Below are positions 10,026 to 24,029 of a DNA stretch of 64,000 nt, in pieces (the stretch's first letter is position 1; each line of letters starts with the position of its first letter). The notes under the pieces were generated by a model. It made no database searches, was not told the origin of the DNA, and saw only the letters and a list, made by a program, of their open reading frames with translations. The position numbers and the translations under genes were made by a program. The DNA lies in NCBI RefSeq assembly GCF_008831285.2, contig NC_045138.2, positions 5,051,205 to 5,115,204 of the forward strand, in the 5' to 3' direction. Source of the stretch: Nymphaea colorata. Lineage: Eukaryota > Streptophyta > Magnoliopsida > Nymphaeales > Nymphaeaceae.

Positions 10026-13000
10026 TCAGCTGTTCTTTACCGGCCCTCCACTTTGAGAACCAATTATCTGGGAACTGGATTTCTGTTGGTTGCTTACAGC
10101 ATTTGTACTGTTAGTCACCTGCTTGTTAAACAGGCTGAATTCTGTATTGCCGCCTGGTTCTATTTCGGGCTTAGTCTTCGGTTTCTTTTTCAAAAGCGCG
10201 ACATCTACCCTGTGCCACTCTTCAGTGTCATCCATGCTGGTAACTATGCCTGGCTTCGCGTTATCCGGCTTCAGCTTGACCAGAGAGCCTGCATTTGTCG
10301 ACACATTGACATTTTTGTTGAGTGCAGATGGTAGTGTTTGGTTTTCAAGGAGGCTCAACCCTTGAGAATTGTCCGTGGCAGGTCTCTCTTGCATGGCACG
10401 TGAATGTGTGAACGATGTAGGATCTGTCACAACATTCCCCGCACCTCTCATGCTCTCCTCTGTCCTTGCAGAAGAAAACTTCTTCCTCTTGACCTTTTCT
10501 CCATTCTGAAAAATAATTTGAAATATCTTATGTTAATTAGAACTAAAACATACTACATGTAGGAGAAAGAACATGCAACAGCTTCATAAGATCATCGAGG
10601 AGTTTGCTACAATAGAAGGAAACCACAAAAGAGTAACACAGGCTTTGATTGGAAATTTTGATCAATAAAGGGGTGAATAATAACCAACTCAGGTCTAATG
10701 GAGAAACCCAGGATTGTTTACAACCAGTTGGTGTCGTTGTAGACTATAAGCAACATCAGGGATACCACTTCCTAAACAACTGGGACAAAAAAAAAACACA
10801 AAAACAACTGGAACAAAAGAAAACCGAGCATCCAGTTACTTAACAGAAACTGCAGTTTGTACAACTAATCATAGTTCAATCGAATGTGCTAAAATTGCAG
10901 TACGACTAGCCAATGCCAATTAAATGCTGCTAGTGCACTTATATAAAAACAATATGTCAGCAAATGCATAAAAAAAATTAAGGTTGACAGGATAAATTAA
11001 AGAGTAGAAAAAGATAAAAAAGCCTCTACTTGGGAGAAGAACTGTGTAAACGTAAAATGCTAACTGGGGATCTCTATCCGGTCAAATGACAACCACGAAT
11101 TAGCAACTAATAATTGCACATCTGTCTGAGGTTACAAAAAATGTGGCAGTAAATATAAGCTGCTCAAAAGGGGGAGAAAAGAAAATAAGACATGATCCAG
11201 ATGTATCAACATGGAAATCAAATTTAATGAATGAAGCTGATAAAAATAGAGATAAGTTTTCACTTTTCAATAAAAAATAACGAAAGGATAAATTAGCACG
11301 GACAGTTAATGTCAGCATCACAGATCACTAGTACCTGTAGATTTGAAGCTCCCTTTTTCCGCTCCTTAGCTCTGCCAACAGCTTCTTTGATTGCATGGTT
11401 GTCCATCCAGCCTTCTGGCCACAATTCAGCCAGCTGAAAAGGGAATCAAAATTGTCAACTAAGCAAAATGACTGTTTGTAAGTCAAAAATAGCTATCAAA
11501 AAACTAATCTATGCATTTCTTTTGTTGTTGTTGCTGCTGTCCCTTTTCCTTTTTTCTTTTTTTTTTGGGGGGGGCGGGGGGGGGGGTTGGCGGTGGGTTT
11601 TGTGGTGGTGTTGGGTTGGGGAGCCCATACATATTCGAGTATATGTGCACAGATCACCAGACCACTAACAAAGCAATGCTCAAGAGACATTGGTTCTAGC
11701 ACCAAAAGGAACTTGAAATAAGGGAGACTACAATGAAGCGTAGGTTTTACATTCCCCTGCTTTCTTCTCATTCATATTTCAAAAATCTCAGTGCTATGAC
11801 AAGTGGTTGCTATAGAGCAAAGGTAACAGGATAGCAAGTGACTGTCGTACCTCCACATATAATTTTCTCATTTGTGGCCCTTTATCTTCCTCCATCCCCT
11901 GAAAAACAAACTGTTATTGCAGAAGAGAAGGTTTAGATGAAGAGGCATACGATATTTCAGACATGGTTTGTTACCTCAGTATATAGATCGCAGAGATCAT
12001 AAAGTTTATCTTCTGTAACACTATCAATTCTGTATTTTCCTCTAAGAGATTCTTTATCATCAGAGCCGAGTGTTTCCTGGAAAAAAATGCAATTTGGTTA
12101 CCGATCCATAAACATTTGTTCTATTAGAGCTTCTACAAGGGAATCCAGATTTGACAAGACTAGCATATACAAGCAAGTTTGCATTGCTGATCATGAGACC
12201 AGAAATTTCCAATCACATATATAAAAATATTTTTCAGATTCAAAAAAATTAAACAAACCAAGAACCATGTTGACAAGATACTCTTTGAACATTAAGCAAG
12301 CAGTTACTAGTCAAAGGAACTAGAAAATAATGCCAAGAAAACTACCTTGGACTTAAACGAGGAGACACGTGCCCTTATCATCTCTGTGACTTCTCTCTTG
12401 ATTTGCTGGAATCTATCTTCCTTTTCTTGTTTGGCTGAGAGTCCTAATTCAACCATCTCTTTCAAGTTTCTCTACAAAAAAGTTTGATTCTTAGCTGATT
12501 GGTGCCTATAAAATAATCAAATAATTGAACTGCTTTACTTACATTTTTGACAGAGAAAGACAGTGTAAAACAGAAATATAACTAGTAGAAGCAAGCACAA
12601 GCATATGGCCACCAACTCAAGAATGGCAAGGCATTGAAATATCGAACTGCCACAAGAAGCCACTCCCAAGATATAGCAAGATGAAAGATTCTTACCAAGT
12701 TTTGTATTACTGTGAATATTAATACGGAACCCTGCATGTAGGTAATTCTTATGTACACCCAAGCATCAACTAAGTTCTAAACTTGAATTTGTTCTTACAA
12801 GCAGATTAGTGAAATCCTATGTCACATAGGTACGGGTACGGGTGCTGGTGGGGGTACCGGTACTGACCATTTGCAAAAAACTTGGGTACGGGGGTATGGC
12901 TGTATATATATATAAACAATAAAAAATACTTAGAAAATATGTATCAAAATAAAGAATATACATCAACATAAATAAATAAATAACGTAGAAAATAATATCA

Positions 13001-16000
13001 ACGGCTCTAGCAGCAGTGTGTTTAAGAAACCTATGAAAAACTTTAAACATATGAATAACCAAGCAGCCCCCTAGTCAAATATCAACATCAATCGAATTTT
13101 CACATCCAAAGAATAGAATAAGAAGTAAGGTGAAAAAAATTAAATCAAAGTAAAATTAAGCAGTTTGGATTTATAGATACCCAAGTGTCAAAGTACTCAT
13201 TTTGTGTACGGATACGGCGACACGGGTACGTGGACCTTATTGAAGTACCCATGTGACTTAGGTGAAATCACACCTTGTACTCGTAGCTCTTGAACAAAAT
13301 ATTTGCCATCGATGGTTGTCAGGCTCAATTTACAAGACTAAGTAAAGATTAAACATCACATCTGCCAGTTAGTGCTTGTAGGGTTTTTACTAGACTACTA
13401 GTATCCAAGATGGTGACTCCCAGAACATAGTAGAAGGATGAAATATTCAGATCAACTTTTGTATTAGCAGGAAGATTAGTAGAGAACCCTGCATGTAGAA
13501 TAACTTGCATGCATCAACTGAGTTCTAAAATTGCACTTGGTTATACAAGCAGCTAGGTGAAATCACACCTGGCACCTCCCAGCTCTTCACCAAACTATTT
13601 GACATCAAGGGTTATCAGACATAACTCACAAGACTAAGATAAGATTAAACATCACATACACCAGACAAAGCTTGTATGATTTTATCGAAGATGGCGACAC
13701 AAATCAGAAACAATAGAAGACTTTCCATGCAATAGACTAATTCTTAATAAAAGTGTTAATGGCTAGATTCAACTAAGTACATCTCAAACGTGATTTGGTT
13801 TTGCCCAGTACAGTCATGAAAACCAAAACCTGAAAACATTAACATACATAGTCTTGAAAAGATCACATATGGGTTTAAGTCACAACCTTAGAGTGCAAAA
13901 AACCATGTGCTGCAAGCTAGAACTTTCAATTAAAAGGAACCATGTCTTTCCCAGCATTTCATGCCAGATCTATAAAAAGATCTCAGAAAATGCTATAAAG
14001 AATTAGGACATTTCACTAACTTGAGAAGGCCCTGGTTTCTACGAATTGAATTCATCAAGGATGCAGCCAGCAATCTTGCCAATATAGTGAAGAATCAATG
14101 TTTCTAACAACCTAATTATCTCACGCTGGCTTTTACCATAGTCATTGTAAATGCAGTCTGTATACATAGAAGATCAACAGGAACATTTTGCTTGTGAGAA
14201 GAAAAAAAAAACACCAACAAAAGGTCAGCAAATGCTCTGAACTGCCTGCACATTGAATCACCCAACTTACTTCACTACAACTATTGCTTTTTACATGAAC
14301 TTTTCAGTCTCTTAAAAGAAATGGTAGAGATCCTCCATGATCATTAATGAAGCATGAAATTTCTGAACATAAGGTGGCATACTGGCATTGGATCTAAAAG
14401 AAATGGTAGACATCCTCCATGATCATCCATGAAGCATGAAATTTCTGAACATAAGGTGGCATACTGGCATTGGATCTAAAGAAATGGTAGAGATCCTCCA
14501 TGATCATCCATGAAGCATGAAATTTCTGAACATAAGGTGGCATAAAATTTCTGAAGCATGATCACTTCATATATGATTTGATCTCACAATCTGCAAACTA
14601 TGCTTTCTATTCTTAGATCAGGCCATTTGACAAAGTAAAATAGCAACATGAGGATCTTGTAGATCATAGACCCTTTAGTTTGATAAACTACGGATTTAGA
14701 GGAGGACATCTGGCCATATCAACAAAGTTATGCCACAGATCCATGGTCTGAAGATATTAGTCTTCCAACACTTCCTGAAGAAACACATGAGAAGTACAAA
14801 GAAGAAAGCAGTATGACCAGGAAATCGAAAGAATCAAGGTCTTTGTCAAAAGCAGAATAATAGCTTTCTTTACTCTTTTATTGTTTTTCAAAGAAAAATA
14901 GGTTTTCTTTGTCACTTCAGTATTAATAATCTTCCTATTGTAAAATTACCAGCTAGACAAATCACCACTTGTTAATAGAAAATTGTATACCAAACAAGAC
15001 AGGAAAGAAACCATCCAGCTATTAACATGCAATCTCTATCCTTTTCAGTTCAACCATGTCATAAGGATATGTTTAACTTGTTCAAGGACGTAAAACCAGG
15101 CGGTCCCAGGTCAACTCAATGTGCAGACAAATCCACATTTATAATCTTAACCTGGAGGTGCATATTAAACAAGAAAGAGTACTTATTTTCTGAACTGTAG
15201 CTACCTATATCTACAAATGCAGCCTTATGAACCAGCAATAGCTGCTTTCACGTCTTCATACTTATCACCTATAAGTCTATGTAGCAATTGTATATTTGTA
15301 ATTGTACCATCACATAAATCAGAATCAGTGACCAATTTTTGAAAAATAAAAAAGGACTTCCATAGTCCTTTCTTGAAAACATTAATATTCCTGCAAAGAT
15401 AAAGTTCCATCATTTTTTCTTTAAGACATATCAGCTCATTTTATCTTCAAAGAAAAATTGTTAAGAAGAACCAATGATCCCACGAAATCATTATTACAAC
15501 CATGCCACAACACTCAAGTGAACCAACAAACATGTGGCTGTGTAACAGAAATAAAAAACATATAGAAAAATTCTTATCAAAGAGATGTCAAATTTCCAGG
15601 CCTATACGCAGATGTACAGTTATACCCAAAAGCAATCAGTTGCGGCAAATTGAAGTTTAGTTATATGACAGAAGACATTTAAAATTCAAAGGAGTAACAC
15701 AGAATAATGCAAACAAAACACAAGGGTAATTCAGGCAATCTACTACAACGGAAGGATATTCAGAGACATGCACTTAGATTAAATCACAACACTCCCCAAC
15801 ACAATCATGTTACCTTCAAAGTTTTTAGTTGAACCAAGTGTCCAAGGATGCTCATAAGACGATAAATTAGCTCATCTGAGATCATCCCCTGGCTAGATTG
15901 CTGCATCAAATTTTAAACATTTTAAACATTATCAGTTATTCATCAACATATAAAAATGAATAAATAAATCAAGGAAGCCAGCTATGCAGCTACCGCTAAT

Positions 16001-19000
16001 CTTGCCACTTTAGCAAGTTTCTGTTTAACTTCACGAGGCAATCTCCTTTTAACACCCTGAAATGCAGGATCATTTTCTTGAACATCCATAGTAGGTGGCC
16101 TTGCTGTGGGAAAAGGTGCCCATTAAAAAAGTGAAAATGCCATCAACACCATAAAGAGAGGAGAAGGAAAAAAAATGAATATCAGAACCAATCTCACATT
16201 CTGCAACTTTTTTCTCTAATTCACGAATGGCTCGCTCCAACATTGTCCCTTTTGGCTTTAATCCAGAACCTTCTTTTGGCATGGATTGCACCTTCTGCCA
16301 GCGGCCAGCATGTATATGGTCATTTTTAACCACAATAATCAATTAGCTGATTTATGGTATTAATAAAGAGCTGTATCAGAACATAAAAACAGTTTAACAG
16401 GAAATAAACCCTTTATACTTCTGATTTCATTTGAAAAAGTGCATCAAAAATGATTTCAAAACCTTGAGAGTCATCATATGCATATGTACTAGTGTTGGTA
16501 TGCTGATGCTTACTCAAAAAAAGGCCTAAAACTCTAAAAGGAAGTGAGCAGAATAAGTAACATTTTTGTGTCTAGACCAACAATTGGAGATTGATTCCAA
16601 AGTCAGCATATAAGAAACTCAAGTGTGGGCTCAGTTAACTCCTTTGTCAATGTTTTCTTACCTTTAAGGAATACTTTGGAAAAGATAAAAAAGAGAAAGG
16701 AAAGATCAAGTGCGAGTGCCAACCCCATCAGCCACTTATTAGAAAATTTTATATTATGCATATGTGGTGACAGCTCATTTATGGGCATCAGCTTCTTGTT
16801 ACAAGCCATAGTAAATTTAGTCATGAATGAACAGAAAATTACTAAGAAAATATTTTCCAACTTTCTGAATAAGAAAATTAGACATGGACCTATATAATCT
16901 AGAAATAAGTGTGCTCCAAACTGCAAATATGCACAAATATGGATGCATTGTCATGTGTATATGTTTGACATTGAACTTCAGTTAGAAGACAGGGTGGAGA
17001 TTGGAAACCACAAGACCAAGTCATCCAACCATAAGCATGTTCAAGCTCCATGCTTTGAAAATGAGTCTAGATTTACCAATGATGGGTATACATACCCAAA
17101 AGAGAACCAATTCATCTCAAACTCCGGAATAAATCTATAAGCTATCCAATCATATCAGACTCTGGCCAAAAGGTCAAAAGTGCACAAGAAGCACACACTA
17201 AAAGGGCCAGATTACCCAAACTGCTTAAGCATGAAAAGGATCATCAACTTCCAATCAAGACCCATTGGGCATATATTAGTTGGAGCTTTATCCACTCACA
17301 CCAGCTAGACCTAAATTTAACATGAAGGACAGAGCTTTTTAGTCAAGGGAAAAAAGGAATCTCTACAAATCCATGACCTAACGAAGAAACATGTCAAAAA
17401 TTTATATGTGAATGACACATAAACACACAGGGACACATGCCACATCCATGGTGCATGCACCCATGTACTCCTTGACAGGAAAAGGAACTCAAGACCAAGA
17501 GTTTTATGACCAACAGGTATGCCAGATACAGGAAACTTCTTTTATCTTACCCAAAAAGTAAGAATCTTCTTTTTGTTATAACTAACAACCCATTTGATCC
17601 TTCATTGGGAAACAACCCATTTGGTTCTTCATTATCTGGATATATAAGCCATGCTTGCCAAATTACTACTTTCCATGTGAACATTCTGACAGGATTTAGG
17701 TACTTCGCTGGTTCCAACTTTACAAAGTATTATGTTATGGCAACATATCTGGTATAGCATGTCCATTAAGAACCTAAAAACGAAGAACCTCTTACCAAAA
17801 TCATGCTATGACATCCATGCCATTTTGGTGAAGATTTAAAAAGATAATTCACAACATGCATCCTTCCAGACATATTCATGACAGAAATCAGTACTTACCA
17901 ACTTTTGTGTTGGATACTTCCCACTGCTATAGCGTGAACCAGCTAAATCATAATGTCTTGCAACTTTTTCTTTGTGTCGAATCTTGGAGGTCATAGCAAG
18001 TTCATGAGAATCTCTGACGTACTTCCTTGAAAGGTTTTCAACTTGAACGGAGCTACCCTTTTCAGGAAAAACCTGATGACCAGAGTCCAAAGGTTCAACA
18101 GTCCCAGCAATTTTACCAGCACTTTCTTTTGAAAGGACAGCTCCGATATTCTGTTTCTCACCATCTTTAATCTCCACATGGGAGGCCAAAGCATCCCTTC
18201 CTGGCAATTGTGCAGACCAGGAACTTTCAGAAGTGATGGTGACATCAACATGTTTTGGTTTGGGTGGTCCAGTCATGCTTGGAGGATTAAGTGAGGATTT
18301 TGAATCACGATGATGATCATTTCCAGCTAAGGAAGTTTCAGGTGCGATAGATGGTTTATTTACCACCAATGAGGGATTTCTAGCAGCAGTTTTCATGCGC
18401 ACACCACCCACTTTTACCAGTTTCCTTGACATCTGTTCAGCTTCCTTTTCACCAATTCCTTTATTTAAATCTTTCCTCCTACGCTTCTTCTGTTGATGAT
18501 GAAGAGATGGCAAAGGTTCGGCTCTGGTCAGCAAAAGATTAAAATCGAGTGATCAGAAATGAATCCCCCATTTTAGAAAATCAAGTAACTGTAAGTGCTG
18601 AGCCATCCCGAGTGGCAACAACAAATTAAAGATAAAATCTCAACTAGCGAACAGAAATTATCTAAGTGTCTCAATTGGAGAGCTCAAAGGTCTGAATTGG
18701 AGAGCTCAAAAAAGCCATCAATGAAGTATTCAGTTACAAATGAGCATTTCAGCGGTAAAACAAAGATAGCAAAATTATGTTTGTGTATTCTTAAGAGCAT
18801 AAATATGATGAAATAAGAAAGATCACAAGTCCAATGAAAATGTAAAAGAGTAACTGTCACGTCCCAATGCGTTCTACCTCTGGCTAGTAAAAGGGCCCAA
18901 AGCATGCTCTGTGAAAACCCAAGAGGACGGGCACAGGAAAGGGGGGGGCAATGGCCTCTCTTAGGGGCGGTGGAATGAACCACTCACCCTTAAAAAAAAA

Positions 19001-22000
19001 AGAACAAACAAAATATGAAATATGTATACATGAGAGGGAACATGCACCAGAGTAAATTTCAAAGAATAATCTCAAGATACAGGATTTTTATGACAGGTCA
19101 GAATAACGTGTTTCAACTGCATCCAACAGCTTTGTAAGTACCATGTCTGAGAAGGCAAACTGATAGATTATTAAATACAGGCTTCTGCTGAAGAAAAAAG
19201 AGAAGACAACTCAGAGCTCATGATTGGTCAAGAAAGAGAAGTCAATGAAGAAAATGTGTCTAAAATCAACACGAAATCAAAACATGGATACACACAAGCA
19301 TCGTTTCATACATCTGTGTGTGCTCTCATCTATTAGCACACAGCAGGTCTCGTTCATTTGCTAGAAAAGATGGGATATAAATCAGAAACACGCCTAATAC
19401 ATAGGCCAGCAAGGCATGAATTAAATGGAACTAACATTCTACACAACTCAGATGGAAGAAGGAACGACTTTCATCTGAAGCTTCAAATCAATAGCAGAAC
19501 ACCAGGAGCTATGCAGGTGTCTATTAACCCAAGTTAACAGGATTTATATAACAGGGGTGTGATGTGTCTTTGCTTTCATAAGATTGTAGTCACAGCCTCA
19601 CATGGAGCTCTACCAGTCATGGACATGGTTAGCTTTCTCTTTGAAATTATACATTAATTAAAATGCCAACATAGTTACATACAATCAACCAAGCATTATC
19701 ACAAATTATAGATCACTGTTGTTTAACTGCAGGTTTTTATCAATTATGTTTTGGCAAAGTTGCTTTTTTTGGGAAAATTTAAGGAAAATGAAAAAAAAAA
19801 TCTAAAAATCAGGTATAGATAAAATAAATGAAAAACTCAAAAAATAGATAAAATGATAAAAATAATGTTTTAATGATGATAAAAACAATGATAAATAACT
19901 CCATTTAAGTTTAACATTGGATTCATGATGATATTGATGTAAAAAAAAATGAGAAAAACAACAAAAGGAAAAAAGAACACGATAAAAACATGATAAATTT
20001 ATTTTCTGTTTTTTTTTTAGTCTTTTTCCACATTTTCTTTGTTTTTATCATTCTGCTCGTAAATATCACAATTTTTCAAAAATATTGGGACATCTGTGAC
20101 AATGCTGAACCAAGGACCAAAGAAAATGGAATCCCCATTCTCAACTACCTCAGCTACCAGTGAAGCTCAAACACAAGATACATGACACCAAAGGTTAGTT
20201 AATAACTTAATAAGATTTGCTAACTCTTCTTAAACAGACAATAGAGTAATAAGAACTTACATATGGTGCATAAGAATAAAATTCAGAAGGAAAAGCAAAT
20301 ACTTACGTTTTTTCAAGCTTCCCCCTGTTCACAAAGAAGCCGCTGTGCTTTGTTTGCAACTTATCAACCTGGAAGTACTCATCCTAGAAATGACACAATT
20401 TTTCAGTGGAAGCAGAAATCAACCAATGCAAATTATCTATTCATAGTTTAACTTCTTGTGATAATGTAAACTTCAAACAGCATGAAGCATCAATATTAAT
20501 GCAAAAAAGACATCAACCCAAATTATCCATTCATGGTTAAATAATTTAAACCTCAAAAACTTCAAGCACTAACGTTTATGCATTCCCTATCTTAAGATTT
20601 TACCCCTTGTTTATATTATAGGCAAAAATCTTATTGTATCCCAAGCCTTAGCTTGCCCTCAATCATGATCACCGGCTACACCAACCTATAACCTAAAGTG
20701 ATATAAAAGCAGTCACATGATTACAAGAGAAGCAAGTCAATTAGTTATTAAGATAACTGATCACCTACTGGTCATTTCCTCCTTCAAGTCTAGCTGGTGG
20801 GCAGATTATAATAAGTCCCTGCTAAGCCGCAATCCAACTCTGACACATTCCACCAAATAGGTAATATTCAGAAATGCATTAGACATACAAGAATGTGTGC
20901 TTCTCGACCTCACGTTTTCTTGGATTCACTTCAAGTCCTCTTATGGTTATTCAATCACAAAATTTTATACTCAAAAACTATGTTTAGCTCCACATTGATC
21001 ATCCAAATTGACCCGTTCTGCTGCTTCCCCAGATTCCAATTTTCTGCCTTACTTGGTTGACATTTTGCAACACCAGAAGCTGTTCATATATTGCACATCT
21101 CTACTAGTTGGAAATAATTTGCCAGTTTTTTGGCAACTATCTTCCGTAAACTTCAATTCTATAAGCAGTAGCAACTGACATGTTTGAATACAACGAAGAG
21201 AAACTTTCATCAAGAACTTAGAAATTTTATATGACCTTAATGCAATTAAAGGGTTAATTCTAAGTGTTGATATAAAATTTTCTATATTTGAGAAGCTTTT
21301 ATGTGCACAGAATCTTCTTTACCATTCCACAAAGATCAGAAATACTTGCTGGATATAAATCATGTCATGCTGGAAATTGGAACTGATAGCTATACAGTAT
21401 ACACATAGAAATAAATGATGAACGAATAGTATTCAAGATGGTGCTAGGATTATTTGCCTCCAGTTTGAAGATCAAACAGAAAGTTCCATCAGGTTTCTTA
21501 TGAAAGAGAGAATGAACTTCGTAAAAACATGAAACAGGAGCCAATATTGCATGAAGGACTCTGCCATAGCGTCAAGCTTATAGAGCAAGGCGAAGGCATC
21601 ACCATGGCATTAGGTACCATAAGAATGCTTAAATGCTTACTAGTTCTGTATCATCTATAAAGGAATCCTCAGTATCATATTGGTCATCATCAGGAGCATC
21701 ATCAAGCTCCTCCTCATCACTACTATGTGCACCCTGCAAGTCAAAGTGGAACAGGATTCAGGAGACAAGACAACGAGGAGAACTACAGAAGTTCCTCAGT
21801 TTATTGTTTCTGTTAGCAGGTATACTAGACCTTAATCAATGTAACAAAAATAAGGTATTATTAAGCTAGTTGTAAGCTTATCAAGGAAAACGAAACCCTA
21901 AGATATTCAAAATAATGTCAAAAAAAGCACCTTGTATAGCCGTTCAATCTTCTCTATAACAGCACTGAACCGATTTTGAGGAGGCATTGCATCCTTGAGC

Positions 22001-23808
22001 TCACGATCCCCAGAAAGAGACTGTGGCAAAATACATTCATCTCAACCATGTTATCAGCATTACTTGTTCAAAGAATCTAATAGCAATAACTTGAAAATCT
22101 CAAATGCACAAACCATATGTCAAGCTGCATATGGGATGTGCTAGGCACATACTGAATGTGCTATTTATTACAACAGTGCTAAGGAATGAAACATTTGTCC
22201 AGTAACCTCTTAAAATTCGTATGATGGCACAAGTATAAAACGTTATGGGATGCATTCTACCACTTATCTTGATCTACATGAGGAAAAGATCATTGCGATG
22301 GCCTAAAATCTACTCTGCCTGGAAAAACAGGAGAAAAGTTATAATGGTGATGAAACAAATTTTTTTGTTCTCAAAAAATCAATTTCAGAGTCTTGAAGTG
22401 AAAAAAGCAAGTTGGACAGGATTTGAAGATCTATTACATGTTCCTGCTCAAGATAATCCAGTATTTTTCCTGAGGCGAACGCTTCATTTGATGCGACAAA
22501 TTGCCTAATTCATACTTGTAGAGGTTGCATGAATTCAACCTTCACTTATTTATGATGCCTCAACCGATATTACTACTTGATGGAGATCAAATATCATGCC
22601 AATTACCATGTTACTACATTCTTGACAACTATATTGATTAACTGATTACACTAGGTGTAAATAATGGTAAACAACTATAATCTGTTTTGGCAACAGAAAT
22701 TGAAACGGGAAAGGTTACACCATCCCAAAAACATAATACAGCTTGTGCATAATAATTTGCGGAAACTTTAAACTATTATCAGGAAGAGTTTGTCGGTGAC
22801 ATCTATAAATCCAGCAAACTATAGCAAAATAAAATCCATAGGCAGAATAATAAACTCATCTACCACCACATACTGAGGAAGTTAGAACAAAAGCTAACAT
22901 TCTCAAGCACCAACATATGCATGACTACTTTGTGGAATTGCCTCTAAAGATAGACAGGAATTGAGGCATAGTTCTATAACTGAAGTTGAAGAACAACGCT
23001 TTCTAGGACTCAAAGGTAAAGTGAAAAGAGACGCCAAGCAAAGTTAGCAAACACTGCCTCAACACAGTCAACTGAATTAGGTTCACGTCTTCAGGGAAAC
23101 AATAAACAAACTATTTAAGATCATGTCACGGACACAACGATGTGAGAAATATCAATCCACAGTTTCCAACAGTCATCACAGTCAAGGATTGCCAATCAAT
23201 CAGTCTAAACATAGAATTGTTCCATAGTTTCCAGCTTATCTTTATTAATAGGTGAGCATAGTTGGACGTGTCTCCATATAAAAGCATACCAAATTTTGGC
23301 ACCAGCCAAGAATATTCATGTACACGCGAAGTCATTTAAATATCGACCTGTAGACTCGGATTTACAAATCCATTGTTCTGTATGCTTGTATTGTACAAAG
23401 AGCACAATGTGGCTTCTCAGCAGCATCAGAGACAAGCTATACACTCGACCAATATTGAATTGAATTTGATAAAGGAATTGCATTGCATTACAGTTACAGA
23501 ATTCAGCAAACAGTCTTTGATCAGTGTCGTAGCGAACGTATTCATAGAATGAACACACGGCGACAACTACATAATCAACCACGAAATCAGAGAAAGATAA
23601 GGACAAGACCGTAGTTTACCTCCGGTGCAATCCGCGACTCCAGTGCCGGATGGGCTCCAGCGGGCGGTTCGGCACCAGCTGCAGGCTGAACCGCCTTAGC
23701 GGATTCCCTCGTCAGCTTCTTCCATGACACAATAGTGGTCTCCCCGGGCCTCAGATCAACGGAAAACCTCACTCTCTGGCTCACCCCCGTCGTTTTATAC
23801 TCCGCCAT
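10026..23808 (-). CDS. Ubinuclein (HPC2/UBN-domain) HIRA-complex histone-chaperone subunit
   Basis: Ubinucleins partner HIRA in replication-independent deposition of histone H3.3 in the nucleus. Exons in transcript order: 23808-23620, 22020-21931, 21733-21641, 20383-20307, 18523-17899, 16294-16198, 16103-15994, 15900-15814, 12471-12346, 12076-11975, 11898-11851, 11433-11335, 10505-10026. All introns are GT-AG and all junctions keep phase, giving 2223 nt and 740 aa. The start gives MAEYKTTGVSQRVRFSVDL, and VRFSV...PGETTIVSWKKL is typical of plant homologues. The Hpc2-related domain spans about residues 79-147 (NRFSAVIEKIERLYK, acidic DSFIDDTELDEYF, HSGFFVNRGKLE). A basic KKRRRK at about 162-167 looks like a nuclear signal. 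The conserved middle domain begins at about 374 (GTMLERAIRELEKKVAES) and runs past LAELWPEGWMDNH. The tail is Ser/Asn-rich. No disabling change was seen. Introns 1 (1.6 kb), 4 (1.8 kb), 5 (1.6 kb) and 8 (3.3 kb) are long. Confidence 0.95.
11560..11625. repeat. G-rich tract in ubinuclein intron 11
   Basis: A T run is followed by GGGGGGGGCGG and a longer G run, then GGCGGTGGG, GGTGGTG and GGGTTGGGG. Several runs of three or more G within a few bases could form a plus-strand G-quadruplex. The gene is on the minus strand, so its RNA would be C-rich here. Confidence 0.6.
12662..13700. repeat. Diverged tandem duplication inside ubinuclein intron 8
   Basis: Copy A (about 12662-12816 plus 13262-13405) and copy B (about 13411-13700) share a long series of words in the same order: CCCTGCATGTAG, GCATCAACT, TTACAAGCAG/ATACAAGCAG, GTGAAATCACACC, CAAGACTAAG and GATTAAACATCACAT. 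Copy A is interrupted by a 445-bp MITE that copy B lacks. The copies differ at many positions, so the duplication is old. Confidence 0.75.
12817..13261. mobile_element. MITE with GTGAAATC target duplication
   Basis: A 445-bp element. It begins CTATGTCACATAGGTAC and ends GTACCCATGTGACTTAG, imperfect terminal inverted repeats of about 17 bp. It is flanked by perfect 8-bp repeats GTGAAATC (12809-12816 and 13262-13269). The interior is AT-rich with GGTACGGGTACGG words near the ends. The same terminus (CTATGTCACACGG) starts the element at 56150. The 8-bp duplication suggests a hAT-like origin, but the superfamily is an inference. Confidence 0.8.
14314..14544. repeat. Three-copy 82-bp tandem repeat in ubinuclein intron 8
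   Basis: Units start at 14314, 14396 and 14478. Each reads from AAAGAAATGGTAGA through CATGATCAT, GAAGCATGAAATTTCTG and AACATAAGGTGGCAT to GGCATTGGATCT; the third ends early at GGTGGCAT. Units are nearly identical, which implies recent expansion. Confidence 0.9.
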
Positions 23809-23883
23809 GGTACCTCTCCCTCTCCCTCTCTCTCCCCTTCTATCTCTCTCAGGCCGCCGAATTCATCAGGATCTCTATCATTC

Positions 23884-24011
23884 CTGATTGCTTAGGGCTC
23901 AAACATAATCAAATACATGATTTTGGAAAAACCCAACATCCCCAAATCGTGATAAAGCAAAATGAATCCATTGAAACGGATGGGAAGAAACTAGGGTTTT
24001 CCTGTACTCAC
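23884..24011 (-). other. Probable 5'-UTR intron of the ubinuclein gene
   Basis: Upstream of the ATG at 23808 the transcribed strand reads CAATG|GTGAGTACAGG at 24012/24011 and GCAATCAG|GAATG at 23884/23883. This is a consensus donor and acceptor bounding 128 T-rich bases, a plausible plant intron size. Telobox-like AAACCCTAG words occur in the same area. No transcript evidence is available. Confidence 0.45.
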
Positions 24012-24029
24012 CATTGATCAGGTAACTGA

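Noticed and set aside
10053-10365. Plus-strand frames opposite the last ubinuclein exon
   Set aside because: Antisense shadows of a verified exon.
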